Notes: generated by a model from the letters alone, not told the origin. 64,000 bases of DNA from Hyphomicrobiales bacterium (GCA_900470445.1 UCAU01000013.1:8756-72755); one strand, 5' to 3'; shown: positions 8,331 through 16,109, numbered from the stretch's first letter. Numbers and translations: made by a program.

Positions 8331-8706
8331 GCTCAAACAGGTCCTGTTCGTACTGAATCAGCTCTTTGGCTGTCTTGAGAGCTTTGTACAGGTCGCCAGT
8401 TAAGATGTCGTTATTGATACGGTCCGCAATTGAAATTGTGGAGGGGGCGGCGCTCACGAAATCGTTGATCAGCGTGAAATATTCGTCCCGCAGCGTGGTG
8501 ATGTCTTCCTGGATATACATCAGCTGCACGGCCAGGTAGATGCGCTTGGCGGGGGTGTCGGCCGTGTCGGTGGTCAGGATGTCCTTTTCACGCAGAATGG
8601 GCGCCTTGCCGTCGATAAACAGCCGCGAGCGCTGTTCGGAATTGGTGATGATGCAATTGCCCACCAGCAGTTTCTCGCCGGGCTTGAGTTCGACCTTTAG
8701 CGCCAA
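8281..8706 (-). CDS. flbT: Flagellin mRNA regulator FlbT
   Basis: FlbT binds the flagellin mRNA leader and restrains its translation until the hook is complete (known for Caulobacter and Brucella). The start is chosen as TTG at 8706: AAGGAG lies exactly 6 bases upstream, and the resulting start MALKVELKPGEKLLVGN fits the family. A GTG at 8721 is in frame but has no ribosome site. The body contains LFIDGKAPILREKDIL and a helical region LYKALKTAKELIQYE. The gene is 141 residues long, overlaps flaF at its end, and is downstream of fliC on the same strand. Confidence 0.92.
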   Translation of the reverse strand: MALKVELKPGEKLLVGNCIITNSEQRSRLFIDGKAPILREKDILTTDTADTPAKRIYLAVQLMYIQEDITTLRDEYFTLINDFVSAAPSTISIADRINNDILTGDLYKALKTAKELIQYEQDLFEHAAIRRGSLSDDSQDG

Positions 8707-8784
8707 GGCATTCTCCTTCACATATTCGTTTGCGCGCTCACACTAGCGCCATTTGCGGCGCTTTCTAGTCCGAGCGGACAAAGA

Positions 8785-8808
8785 AAAAGGCGGGCTCGAA
8801 AGCCCGCC
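8785..8808 (-). terminator. Terminator of fliC
   Basis: Stem GGCGGGCT-CGAA-AGCCCGCC (8789-8808). On the minus strand it is followed by TTTTTCTTTG, so it ends the flagellin transcript before flbT. Confidence 0.88.
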
Positions 8809-8832
8809 TTCCTCAAGCTGTTTGCGGTGCGA

Positions 8833-10221
8833 TTAACGCAGCAGCTGCAGGATGCTCTGGTCAGCCTGGTTGGCCATCGACAGGGTCGAGGTACCCAGCG
8901 ACTGGCGGGTCTGCAGCGCCATCATGTTGGCAGCTTCCTGGTTCATGTCGGCCAGGGTCAGGTTGCCAGCACCGGTTTCGAGCGTGTTGATCATGGACTT
9001 GGTGAAGTCCTGGCGGTTCTGCACGATCGACAGGTTCGAGCCGAAGGACGAAGCCTGCGAACGAACCGAGTTCAGGGCGCCCTTGACCTGGTCAAGGAAG
9101 GCATCGATGCCGGCGTCGCTGTCCAGGTCCTTGGCAGTCAGGGTCGTCGACAGCTTCAGGTTGGCGGCGTTGACTGCATCTTCACCCTTGCTCTGGATGT
9201 CGATCGAGGAGGTGCCGGTTTCGTTGAAGGTGATCTTCAGCTTGTCGCCACGCAGCAGGTTGATACCGTTGAACGAAGCATCGTCCGACAGCTTGTCGAG
9301 CTGGTCGCGCAGTTCGTTGAACTGGTTGGCCAGATCGGCACGCACGGAGTTACCGGCGATTTCCGAGGCAGTGGTGCCCTGGGTCACGTCGAGCGCCTGG
9401 GTCGACAGGTTCTCGATGCGCAGCTTGCCGTTGTCGTTGGAAGCGCGGATCTTGCCCTTGAGGTCGTCGTTCTTGTTGATCTCGGAGACCAGCTCGTCGG
9501 TCGACTTGGCGGCGGTTGCGTCGGCGCCGAAGCCCAGAACGGCCGCGCCACCAGTGGTGGTGCCTTCAGCAACGGTGATCGCAGCGCCAGTGCTGTTGGA
9601 GACCTTCAGCTGGCCATTTTCCACCTTGGCGGTGATGGCATTGCCGGCAGTGGTGGCAGCGGTGTTGATCTTGTTGGCGATGTCGGTGGCGGTGTCGCCG
9701 GTCGCCAGCGTGATGTCGAGGGTAGCAGTCGTGCCATCGCTGATGGTGAACTGCTTGCCGGTGTCAGCAGCGGCAACCGTGCCCGTAAAGGTTGCGGTCT
9801 TTACAGTCTTGGTCAGGGCCACATCAACGGCCGTGTCGCCGACAGCGCCGCCCTCAAAGCTGATATTGCCGGTCGTGGCAGCGGTATCGAGCGTGTAGGA
9901 CTGGGTCTGGAACGACTTGTCCTGGCGAGCCTGGCGCAGGGTGGACTGCATCGATTCCAGGTTCTTGGTGATCGAGGTCAGGCCGTTATTGGCAGCTTCG
10001 ATGGTCTTGATGCCGTTAGCCATCGAGTCCATCAGGTTGTTCAGGTCACCGGCGCGGCTGTTGAGCGACGCGGCAGTGAAGAAGTTCGTGGGGTTGTCGA
10101 GTGCCGAGTTGACCTTGTTACCGGTCGACAGGCGGTCCTGGGTCTTGGCCATCAGCGTCGCTGTGTTCTGCAGCGAGGAGAGATTGGACCGGACGGCGGC
10201 AGTGAGATTGATATCAGCCAT
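8833..10221 (-). CDS. fliC: Flagellin
   Basis: Filament subunit, exported through the flagellar export system. The 462 residues begin MADINLTAAVRSNLSSLQ and carry the D0/D1 coiled coil (DRLSTGNKVNSALDNPTNFF). The C-terminus matches (LTLADMNQEAANMMALQTRQ, then SMANQADQSILQLLR). The central region, about residues 130-250, is Thr/Ala-rich with FTISDGTTATLDITLATGD and TAKVENGQLKVSN, which resemble Flagellin_IN-type inserts. The start ATG has GAAAGGGAAC just upstream. It has its own terminator, and flbT-flaF lies immediately downstream. Confidence 0.96.
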   Translation of the reverse strand: MADINLTAAVRSNLSSLQNTATLMAKTQDRLSTGNKVNSALDNPTNFFTAASLNSRAGDLNNLMDSMANGIKTIEAANNGLTSITKNLESMQSTLRQARQDKSFQTQSYTLDTAATTGNISFEGGAVGDTAVDVALTKTVKTATFTGTVAAADTGKQFTISDGTTATLDITLATGDTATDIANKINTAATTAGNAITAKVENGQLKVSNSTGAAITVAEGTTTGGAAVLGFGADATAAKSTDELVSEINKNDDLKGKIRASNDNGKLRIENLSTQALDVTQGTTASEIAGNSVRADLANQFNELRDQLDKLSDDASFNGINLLRGDKLKITFNETGTSSIDIQSKGEDAVNAANLKLSTTLTAKDLDSDAGIDAFLDQVKGALNSVRSQASSFGSNLSIVQNRQDFTKSMINTLETGAGNLTLADMNQEAANMMALQTRQSLGTSTLSMANQADQSILQLLR

Positions 10222-10296
10222 GGTAAAGTTCCCTTTCTAGGAGACTCGTATTTTGCTTTGACGCCTCATTCTGAGACAGCGTGGAGCATGCACGGG

Positions 10297-10327
10297 GCGG
10301 CATAAAAAATCGTTAACTTGATGCCGC
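10297..10327. promoter_or_regulatory. Inverted half-sites in the flagellin leader/promoter region
   Basis: Perfect 7-bp arms GCGGCAT (10297-10303) and ATGCCGC (10321-10327) flank 17 bp containing TTAAC, a CtrA-type half-site. It sits 76-106 bp upstream of the fliC ATG. No GG-N10-GC sigma-54 element could be found here, so the flagellin promoter type is unresolved. Confidence 0.35.
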
Positions 10328-10427
10328 AGCTTGCGTTGATCTTGAGGATTACTCAGCTCGGTTAAAAGCAGGTGAAGAGCCTGCTACCGGGGCAGAATCC
10401 GGCGGAATCTGGGCCTCCAGACAGAAC

Positions 10428-10450
10428 AAAGCCCCGTTGTCCGGGGCTTT
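10428..10450 (-). terminator. Terminator downstream of the 110-residue gene
   Basis: AAAGCCCCG-TTGT-CCGGGGCTTTT forms a stem with A/T flanks on both sides. It can stop the minus-strand gene ending at 10484, and its T-rich side also reads on the plus strand. Confidence 0.75.
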
Positions 10451-10483
10451 TGTGGCAAGGACAAGGCTATGGGGCCCAACGTA

Positions 10484-10816
10484 TCAGGCCATTAAGTCTT
10501 TCAGCCGCGCCATGGATTCGGGGGGAATGGTTGCGGAGCCGATGCGCTGGTACAGCTCGGCCAGCGTCTGTGGCGTCGGGGCAAGGGCGCCGGCAATTAC
10601 CGCCGCGGCGAACATGGACGAGGAATCGCGCGCCGGCGCTTCCTGTTCGCTATCGCTGGAGCGCTCTTCGCGGTCCGGGTTCGACCTGGCATTCTTGGGG
10701 GCGGATGGCGTGCTTTGCGGCAAAACGGTGCGTTCGCCCAGCGCGGCGCGATAGCGGTAATCCGAAATATTGGTATGACTCGGGCCAATCGGCTCGGGTG
10801 CGATTGCGGTGACCAT
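10484..10816 (-). CDS. Uncharacterised protein in the flagellar cluster
   Basis: Predicted protein of 110 residues that I do not recognise. The N-terminal 65 residues are polar and look disordered (KNARSNPDREERSSDSEQE). The C-terminal 45 residues look ordered and partly hydrophobic (FAAAVIAGALAPTPQTLAEL, YQRIGSATIPPESMARLKDL). There is no signal peptide. It has its own ATG and a clear terminator, and it lies alone between fliC and the flgI operon. That suggests a flagellar or filament-related role such as a chaperone or regulator, but this is only a guess from position. Confidence 0.65.
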   Translation of the reverse strand: MVTAIAPEPIGPSHTNISDYRYRAALGERTVLPQSTPSAPKNARSNPDREERSSDSEQEAPARDSSSMFAAAVIAGALAPTPQTLAELYQRIGSATIPPESMARLKDLMA

Positions 10817-10934
10817 GACGCTGTCCTTGCATATACGAATGCAGTGGCAGCCTAGGCACGAACAGATTGTGGCGCACTTACCGGTTTAGGGCGGATTAGA
10901 TTCAAATGCCGAGGGGGCGGCACACCTTATGAGG

Positions 10935-11106
10935 CCCCTCATCCCAACCGAAATTCGCCTTCGCGAATTCGGTTTCCCTTCGGGCACCTTCTCCCACGAG
11001 GGGAGAAGTGGGCTCGGTGGTTCGACTGACACTCGGAGCCAACCCTCGCCCCTTGTGGGAGAGGGACCGTAATTTCTTCGTCCAGAAGAAATTACAGGGT
11101 GAGGGG
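10935..11106. repeat. Palindromic intergenic element between the 110-residue gene and flgN-like
   Basis: The ends are inverted (CCCCTCATCC at 10935, GGGTGAGGGG at 11097-11106). Inside are the hairpins CGAAATTCG-CCTT-CGCGAATTCG and a perfect TAATTTCTTC-GTCCA-GAAGAAATTA, plus paired CTCCCACGAGGGGAG and CCTTGTGGGAG segments. It fills most of the 315-bp gap 10817-11131. No reading frame in the gap looks coding. It resembles the MITE/REP-like elements frequent in this order. Confidence 0.7.
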
Positions 11107-11131
11107 TGCGATGCTGCCGCAGGCACCACCC

Positions 11132-11599
11132 CTACATCGATCGATTAACCGCAATCCCCCGCGCCGAACTCGCCGGATCGCTCGCCACCGCGCCAGCCCG
11201 GCCATAAGTCTTGGCCTTGTTCTGCTGCCCGACGATCTGCGCCACATCGGTCAGCAGGTCTTCGGTCACGGTCCGCGCCGTCGCCAGCACGCGCAGATTC
11301 TCCGCCATCTGCGTGGCGAGGCTTTCATGTCCCTGCTTGAGCCGGTCGATGGCCTTGGGAGCCTCGGCGCGCAGGCGATCGCCCTGGCGCTGCACGGCGC
11401 GGGCAAAGCCCACATAGTCCTGCGCCAGCCGCGTCTTGTCGGGCGTCAGCGTGCTGGCCTGCTTGATATGGCCGGTGCGCAGCAGCACGGTTTCCTGGTT
11501 CATGATATCGACAAGCGCGGCGAGGGCGACTTCGGCCATCTGGCACAGATCGTCGGCCGGCAGGCTGTCGAGGGCGGCGAGGCGGGCTGCGGCGGTCAT
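11132..11599 (-). CDS. FlgN-like flagellar chaperone
   Basis: The 155-residue, mostly helical protein fits the FlgN family of export chaperones that hold FlgK and FlgL before secretion. An N-terminal helix (LAALDSLPADDLCQMAEVAL) is followed by MNQETVLLRTGHIKQASTL and KTRLAQDYVGFARAVQ, typical of FlgN coiled coils. The ATG at 11599 is preferred over the TTG at 11605 because it lies 2 bases after the flgJ stop. Last gene of flgI-flgJ-flgN. Identification rests on length, helicity and context rather than a catalytic motif. Confidence 0.72.
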   Translation of the reverse strand: MTAAARLAALDSLPADDLCQMAEVALAALVDIMNQETVLLRTGHIKQASTLTPDKTRLAQDYVGFARAVQRQGDRLRAEAPKAIDRLKQGHESLATQMAENLRVLATARTVTEDLLTDVAQIVGQQNKAKTYGRAGAVASDPASSARGIAVNRSM

Positions 11600-11601
11600 G
11601 C

Positions 11602-11922
11602 TCAATAGGCTCCCTTGGGAAGTGTCAGGCTGTTCTGGGCGTTGGCGGCTTCCTGCAGGGTCAGCAGGTCGCCCATCAGCTGGTCGGCAATGCCGAGCCC
11701 GCCATTTTGCGCCATGGAATTGGCGAGTTGTTCCGATTGCATCGAGCGCCAGGTTTCCTCGCCAAAGCCGCCACCGAAACCGTTCTCGCTCTTGACGCTT
11801 TCGAACATGGTCTTGGTCAGGGTGTTGAGGAACACGCCCTCGAATTCCTCGGCCTGCTGGCGCACCTTGGCGATCTGGCTGGCGCTGAGGGTGGAACCGG
11901 GCTTGGCGATGGCCTCGACCAT
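11602..11922 (-). CDS. flgJ: Rod-binding protein, FlgJ N-terminal-domain type
   Basis: Scaffolds rod assembly in the periplasm. The 106 residues correspond only to the rod-binding half of FlgJ: VRQQAEEFEGVFLNTLTKTM, then GGGFGEETWRSMQSEQLANS and GGLGIADQLM. The C-terminal muramidase domain of enterobacterial FlgJ is absent, as is usual in Alphaproteobacteria. Its ATG overlaps the flgI TAA by one base, so the two are translationally coupled. Confidence 0.92.
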   Translation of the reverse strand: MVEAIAKPGSTLSASQIAKVRQQAEEFEGVFLNTLTKTMFESVKSENGFGGGFGEETWRSMQSEQLANSMAQNGGLGIADQLMGDLLTLQEAANAQNSLTLPKGAY

Positions 11923-13058
11923 TACAGCACCTCGATTTCAGCTTGCAGCGCGCCGGTGGCCTTGATGGCCTGGAGGATCGCGATGAGGTCGCGCGGCGCT
12001 ATGCCCAGCGCGTTGAGCCCATCCACTAATTCCTGCAGCGTCACCGATTCATTGACCACGGCCAGCGCCTTGTCCGAGGCGAAGACATCCAGATTGGTGC
12101 TCGGCTCCACCGCCGTCACGCCATCGCTGAACGGGGCCGGCTGCACCACGGTGGGGTTTTCGGCGATGGTGACCGTCAGGTTGGATTGGGCCACGGCAAC
12201 GCTCGACACCCGCACATCCTTGCCCATGACGATAATGCCGGAATTCTCATCAATGACGATCTTGGCCGGCTGGTCGGTTTCCACCATCAGCTGTTCGATG
12301 TCGGTGAGCAGGTCGACAATATTGCCGTTGAAGCCGCGGGGCAGGGTGACCCGTACCGTCGCCGGGTCCTCCGGCGTTGCCGTGGGCACGCCGATGAAAT
12401 CATTGATCGAGAGCGCGATGCGCCGCGCCGTGGTCAGGTCGGGATTGCGCAGCGCCAGCCGGAGCGAGGTTTGCGAGCCGAGATGGAAATCGATCTCCCG
12501 CTCGATCACCGCACCCGAGGAAATCCGCCCCGTGGTCGGCACCCCCGAAATGACAGTGGCCGCATCGCCCTGCGCCTTGAAGCCGTTGATATTCACCGGG
12601 CCCTGCGCAATGGCATAGACTTCGCCATCGGCGCCCAGCAGCGGGGTCACCAGCAGCGTGCCGCCCTGCAGGCTATCGGAATCGCCCAGGGCCGCCACCG
12701 AAACGTCGATGCGCGAGCCCTGCGTGCCGAAGGGCGGTAGATTAGCGGTGACCATGACGGCGGCGACGTTGGCGGTGCGCACATTCTCGCCCGCCGTATT
12801 GACGCCCAGCCGCTCCAGCATGGATTGCAGCGATTGCTTGGTGAAGGGGGAATTGTTGAGCCGGTCGCCCGTGCCGTTGAGCCCCACCACCAGGCCATAG
12901 CCGACCAGCTGGTTTTCGCGGACGCCTTCCATGTCGACAATGTCCTTGATGCGCGCTGCCGCGGCGAAGGCATCGGCCATCGGAGCCAGCAGCAGGGCGG
13001 CGCTGAGGGCAGTTGCCGCGAGCCGTCGCAAGATCATGTGCATCGTCATCCCCGTCAT
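11922..13058 (-). CDS. flgI: Flagellar P-ring protein FlgI
   Basis: Forms the P ring around the rod in the peptidoglycan layer. A signal peptide (ILRRLAATALSAALLLAP ending near FAAAARI) is followed by the conserved RIKDIVDMEGVRENQLVGYG and GLNGTGDRL. The end PRDLIAILQAIKATGALQAE is also typical. The ATG at 13058 (378 residues) is chosen because GGAG lies 7 bases upstream and a sigma-54 promoter lies at 13101-13117, so longer readings to 13136 start before the promoter. First gene of flgI-flgJ-flgN. Confidence 0.95.
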   Translation of the reverse strand: MTGMTMHMILRRLAATALSAALLLAPMADAFAAAARIKDIVDMEGVRENQLVGYGLVVGLNGTGDRLNNSPFTKQSLQSMLERLGVNTAGENVRTANVAAVMVTANLPPFGTQGSRIDVSVAALGDSDSLQGGTLLVTPLLGADGEVYAIAQGPVNINGFKAQGDAATVISGVPTTGRISSGAVIEREIDFHLGSQTSLRLALRNPDLTTARRIALSINDFIGVPTATPEDPATVRVTLPRGFNGNIVDLLTDIEQLMVETDQPAKIVIDENSGIIVMGKDVRVSSVAVAQSNLTVTIAENPTVVQPAPFSDGVTAVEPSTNLDVFASDKALAVVNESVTLQELVDGLNALGIAPRDLIAILQAIKATGALQAEIEVL

Positions 13059-13100
13059 TCGGCCGCTCCATCCCCATGGCGCGGCATTTGACGACGACAT

Positions 13101-13117
13101 TGCGAAAAGCGTGCCAA
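13101..13117 (-). promoter_or_regulatory. Sigma-54 promoter of the flgI operon
   Basis: Read on the minus strand: TTGGCACGCTTTTCGCA, with a perfect TTGGCACG -24 element and GG-N10-GC spacing (GG at 13115-13114, GC at 13103-13102). The predicted start of transcription is near 13091, about 33 bases before the flgI ATG. Confidence 0.82.
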
Positions 13118-13222
13118 GCGACGACTTTCGCAGCAAGTCTTTGAGTTAAATGGATTTTATGCTCACGCAGTTGGAGCTAAGAGGGGTAATGGCCCAGCGC
13201 TAAGCAATTCTTGCCGGGTCGA

Positions 13223-13239
13223 TTAAGCTCTTGTTAACG
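13223..13239 (+). promoter_or_regulatory. CtrA box upstream of fliX
   Basis: TTAA-GCTCTTG-TTAACG matches the full CtrA consensus TTAA-N7-TTAAC, about 40-55 bases before the fliX start. In Caulobacter fliX is a CtrA-controlled class II gene. The match in sequence is direct; CtrA binding is inferred. Confidence 0.72.
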
Positions 13240-13244
13240 CCTTG

Positions 13245-13259
13245 CGGCAGATTTTGCCG
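13245..13259. promoter_or_regulatory. 15-bp palindromic motif between flgI and fliX
   Basis: CGGCAGATTTTGCCG differs by one base from the perfect palindrome at 33729-33743. It lies about 130-140 bp upstream of the flgI sigma-54 promoter and 6 bp from the CtrA box. It is a candidate FlbD-type enhancer. Confidence 0.62.
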
Positions 13260-13279
13260 GGGATAGGCACCGAACTGAT

Positions 13280-13708
13280 TTGAGTCTGGCTTTGCGCATC
13301 GAAACCAATACTCGCACCAATGGGGTCAGTGGCCGTAGCGCCGCAGGCCGCGCCGGCTCGGGCATGGCCTTCGTTCCGGCCGGCGAAGACAGTGCCGTGC
13401 GCACCGCCGCTGCCGCGCCCATGGCCGCTAGTGCCGGCATCGACGCGATCCTGGCCTTGCAGGCTGTCGAAGACCCATTGGCCGGCAAGAAGAAGCGCGC
13501 CGTCAGCCGTGGCGCTTCGCTGCTCGACACGCTCGACGCCATCAAGGCAGACCTGTTGATCGGCCGCGTCGGCGCCGACAGGCTTGATCAGCTCGTCATC
13601 CTGCTGAGCGAAGTGCGCGAGCGCTCGATGCCTGGGCTCGATGCCGTGCTCGACGACATCGAACTGCGTGTCCGGGTCGAACTGGCCAAGCTGGGCCGGT
13701 TTCTCTAA
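13280..13708 (+). CDS. fliX: Flagellar assembly regulator FliX
   Basis: In Caulobacter FliX couples early basal-body assembly to the activity of FlbD, the sigma-54 activator. The 142 residues show the FliX pattern: a polar N-terminus, then GIDAILALQAVEDP, ASLLDTLDAIKADLLIGRV and LDDIELRVRVELAKLGRFL. The start is not canonical: TTG at 13280 or TTG at 13292 (giving MRIETNTRTNG) fits, and no ATG is available before the conserved part. The CtrA box lies just upstream. It is transcribed divergently from flgI. Confidence 0.9.
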   Translation: MSLALRIETNTRTNGVSGRSAAGRAGSGMAFVPAGEDSAVRTAAAAPMAASAGIDAILALQAVEDPLAGKKKRAVSRGASLLDTLDAIKADLLIGRVGADRLDQLVILLSEVRERSMPGLDAVLDDIELRVRVELAKLGRFL

Positions 13709-13712
13709 GGCG

Positions 13713-14105
13713 TCACCGCCAGGGCAGGTTCAGCTTGCCGTCCAGGCTCCAGGCGCCCGGCCCGGCGAACACCAGATAGAGATAGATAAAGCAGAACAAG
13801 ATGGCCCCGGTGCCCATATTGACCGCGGGATAGAACCCCATGGGCGCATGCCCGATCCAATAGCCCACCGCCATCATGCCCGACAGGATGAATGCAGCTG
13901 GCCGGGTGAAGAGCCCGATGGTCACCAGCGCACCGCCTACCAGTTCGAGCACGCCGGCGGTTGTGGTCATCGCGTCCAGCGGCACCGGAAATGGCACGGG
14001 AAAGCCGAAGAGTTTCTGCAGGCCGAAATGCACGAAGAGCAGGCCGGTGATAATTCTCAGGATCGCCAGGACATAGGGAGAAAGGCTGTTCAGTCTCGCA
14101 ATCAT
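13713..14105 (-). CDS. DoxX family membrane protein
   Basis: Small inner-membrane protein of 130 residues with four hydrophobic segments: VLAILRIITGLLFVHFGLQK, AGVLELVGGALVTIGLF, AAFILSGMMAVGYWIG and AILFCFIYLYLVFAG. The N-terminal LRIITGLLFVHFGLQKLFGF is the DoxX signature. Family members are linked to redox or thiosulfate metabolism, but the exact role here is unknown. The gene converges on fliX with a 4-bp gap and marks the left edge of the non-flagellar interval. Confidence 0.88.
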   Translation of the reverse strand: MIARLNSLSPYVLAILRIITGLLFVHFGLQKLFGFPVPFPVPLDAMTTTAGVLELVGGALVTIGLFTRPAAFILSGMMAVGYWIGHAPMGFYPAVNMGTGAILFCFIYLYLVFAGPGAWSLDGKLNLPWR

Positions 14106-14283
14106 TGATAGTCCCCTCAGACATGATGGAGCGAAGGGGTATTATACCCGTTCCCCACCACGACGACCAATAGGCGCCGGATTCGACAGCGGGGACGCCT
14201 GGATTTTTTGCATGGCCGTGTCGAAGTCCGGCCCGGCCGTTCGTTGGGGCAGTGAAGTCGATGATCACCATCCGGAGCCTGTC

Positions 14284-14925
14284 ATGATCCCCACCATCAC
14301 CGCATTTGAACGCTCGCCCGACCGTGGCCAGGGACTGGCGCGCGACATGCGCGTGCGCTGGGCATTTGAAGAAGTGGGTCAGCCCTACAATGTCCGGCTC
14401 GTGTCCTTCGCGGAAATGAAACAGCCCGCCCATCGCGCGCTGCAACCCTTTGGACAAATTCCCACCTATGAAGAAGGCGATCTCGTCCTGTTCGAGACCG
14501 GGTCCATCGTGCTCCACATCGCCGAGCGCCATGCCGGCCTCTTGCCCGACGATGCCAATGGCCGCGCCCGCGCCATTACCTGGATGTTTGCCGCCGCCAG
14601 CACCGTAGAGCCGCCGATCCTCGAACTGCAGACCCTCAAATTCGGCGAAGGCGACAAGCCCTGGTTCGAAGCACGTCTGCCGCTGGTTCAGGATCGCATC
14701 CGCGCCTATCTGCGCGACCTCGCCGCCCGCCTGGGCGATGCCGATTGGCTCGATGGCGCCTTCAGCGCGGGCGATTTGATGATGGTCCATGTGCTGCTGC
14801 GCGTGCGGCCATCGGGGATTCTCGACGAATTTGCCAATCTTTCGGCCTATTGTGACCGCGCTCGGGCGCGCCCGGCTTATCAGCGCGCCTTCGCCGCTCA
14901 ATTGGCGGTCGCTAATGGCGCCTAG
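14284..14925 (+). CDS. Glutathione S-transferase family protein
   Basis: Cytosolic GST-like protein of 213 residues. The N-terminal thioredoxin-fold half contains the cis-Pro motif (FGQIPTYEEGDLVLFETGSI) with the E-S/T-type glutathione gamma-glutamyl site as ETGSI. The C-terminal half is helical, with DWLDGAFSAGDLMMVHVLLR, where the conserved N-capping Asp is kept. The ATG at 14284 (MIPTITAFERS) is preferred over an upstream ATG because it begins the fold directly. The substrate is unknown. Its stop overlaps the stop of the convergent MFS gene by 4 bp. Confidence 0.9.
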   Translation: MIPTITAFERSPDRGQGLARDMRVRWAFEEVGQPYNVRLVSFAEMKQPAHRALQPFGQIPTYEEGDLVLFETGSIVLHIAERHAGLLPDDANGRARAITWMFAAASTVEPPILELQTLKFGEGDKPWFEARLPLVQDRIRAYLRDLAARLGDADWLDGAFSAGDLMMVHVLLRVRPSGILDEFANLSAYCDRARARPAYQRAFAAQLAVANGA

Positions 14926-16109
14926 GTCGCCGCCTCCGGCTGGTTCAGCCGCAAGCCGAGCACCAGTGGTACGCTGAGCGCATAGACCGCCACCACCGAT
15001 AGCCAGATCGCGCCGGGCCATTGCGCCTGGACGACGAAATAGAAGCTGGAAAAGCCTAGCGGTGCGGCGATCGAGGCCAGGCTCACTGCCGAGGCCAGCA
15101 CGCCCTGGAACTGGCCCTGCTGGCTGGCATCGACCTGTCGCGTCGCCAGCGATTGCAGCGCCGGCACGCCAATGCCACCCAGCGCAAAGATCGGCATGAT
15201 GGCAAAGATCATCCAGCTTTGATTGGCCAGCGCCATGACGGTCAGCGCAAGGCACGCGCAGCCGATACCGGTCAGGATGGCGGCGCGTTCGCCCAGCAGC
15301 TTCACCGCCGGTCCCGGCAGGAAAGCCTGCGCCAGCGTCTGGCAAATGCCGAAGGCGCCGAGCGACAGCCCGATCCACAGTCCGTTCCAGCCGAACGTGT
15401 CATTGCCCCACAGCGCCCAGCTGGTGCCATAGGCCTCGCCGGTGGCGCTGAACACGAAGAAGATGAAGACCACCGGCAATAGGCTCTTGAGTGAAAACAC
15501 CCAGCGCAGCGGCCGCAATGGGTTGAGCGAAGCCAAGTCGATCTTCGCCTTGCTGGGGGTGCGCGATTCCGGCAGCACGAAAAAGGCCAGCAGCAGGTTG
15601 GCGGTGTTCAGCACTGCCGCCGCGATGAAGGGCAGCCGCAGCCAATGATCGCCCAAGGCGCCACCCAGCACCGGGCCGATGATGAAGCCGATGCCGAACA
15701 TGGCATTGAACAGGCCGAAGCGCCGTGCCCGCTTATCCTCAGGCGAGATGTCGGTGATATAGGCCATGGCCACCGAAATATTGGCGCCGGTCAGCCCCGC
15801 AATGGCGCGGCCGATCAGCAGCAGCCACAGGCTCGGCGCGAAGGCGAGGAACAGGTAGTTGATGGCGGCGCCCGCGATGGAAATCAGCAATACGGGCCGC
15901 CGTCCGAGCCGGTCGCTGAGCGAACCGAGCACGGGCGCGCAGATGAACTGCATGATCGCATAGAGCGCAGTCATGATGCCGATATAGGGCGCCACGTTTT
16001 CGGCATGGGTCACCTCCTGCAGCAGCGAGGGCAGGATGGGGAAAATGAGGCCGATGCCAACGGCATCGAGGACAATGGCCGTGAAGATGACGGCGAGGGG
16101 TCTGTTCAT
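14922..16109 (-). CDS. MFS efflux transporter, TetA-like
   Basis: Twelve-segment inner-membrane antiporter of 395 residues resembling class A/C tetracycline exporters. It begins MNRPLAVIFTAIVLDAVGIG, has motif A GSLSDRLGRRPVLL between segments 2 and 3, and the antiporter motif region FGIGFIIGPVLGGALG in segment 5. The ATG at 16109 is the natural start of the first membrane segment. No TetR regulator is adjacent, so drug specificity cannot be inferred; many such chromosomal homologues do not confer tetracycline resistance. Confidence 0.88.
   Translation of the reverse strand: MNRPLAVIFTAIVLDAVGIGLIFPILPSLLQEVTHAENVAPYIGIMTALYAIMQFICAPVLGSLSDRLGRRPVLLISIAGAAINYLFLAFAPSLWLLLIGRAIAGLTGANISVAMAYITDISPEDKRARRFGLFNAMFGIGFIIGPVLGGALGDHWLRLPFIAAAVLNTANLLLAFFVLPESRTPSKAKIDLASLNPLRPLRWVFSLKSLLPVVFIFFVFSATGEAYGTSWALWGNDTFGWNGLWIGLSLGAFGICQTLAQAFLPGPAVKLLGERAAILTGIGCACLALTVMALANQSWMIFAIMPIFALGGIGVPALQSLATRQVDASQQGQFQGVLASAVSLASIAAPLGFSSFYFVVQAQWPGAIWLSVVAVYALSVPLVLGLRLNQPEAAT

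Noticed and set aside
8827-10305. Open frame of 492 codons on the plus strand across fliC
   Set aside because: Antisense to the flagellin gene and composition is Gly/Val/Arg-biased; the minus-strand protein is a clear flagellin.
13201-13260. Reading the 15-bp palindrome itself as a sigma-54 promoter
   Set aside because: GG and GC in CGGCAGATTTTGCCG are 8 bases apart, not 10, so it does not fit -24/-12 spacing; it fits an activator site better.
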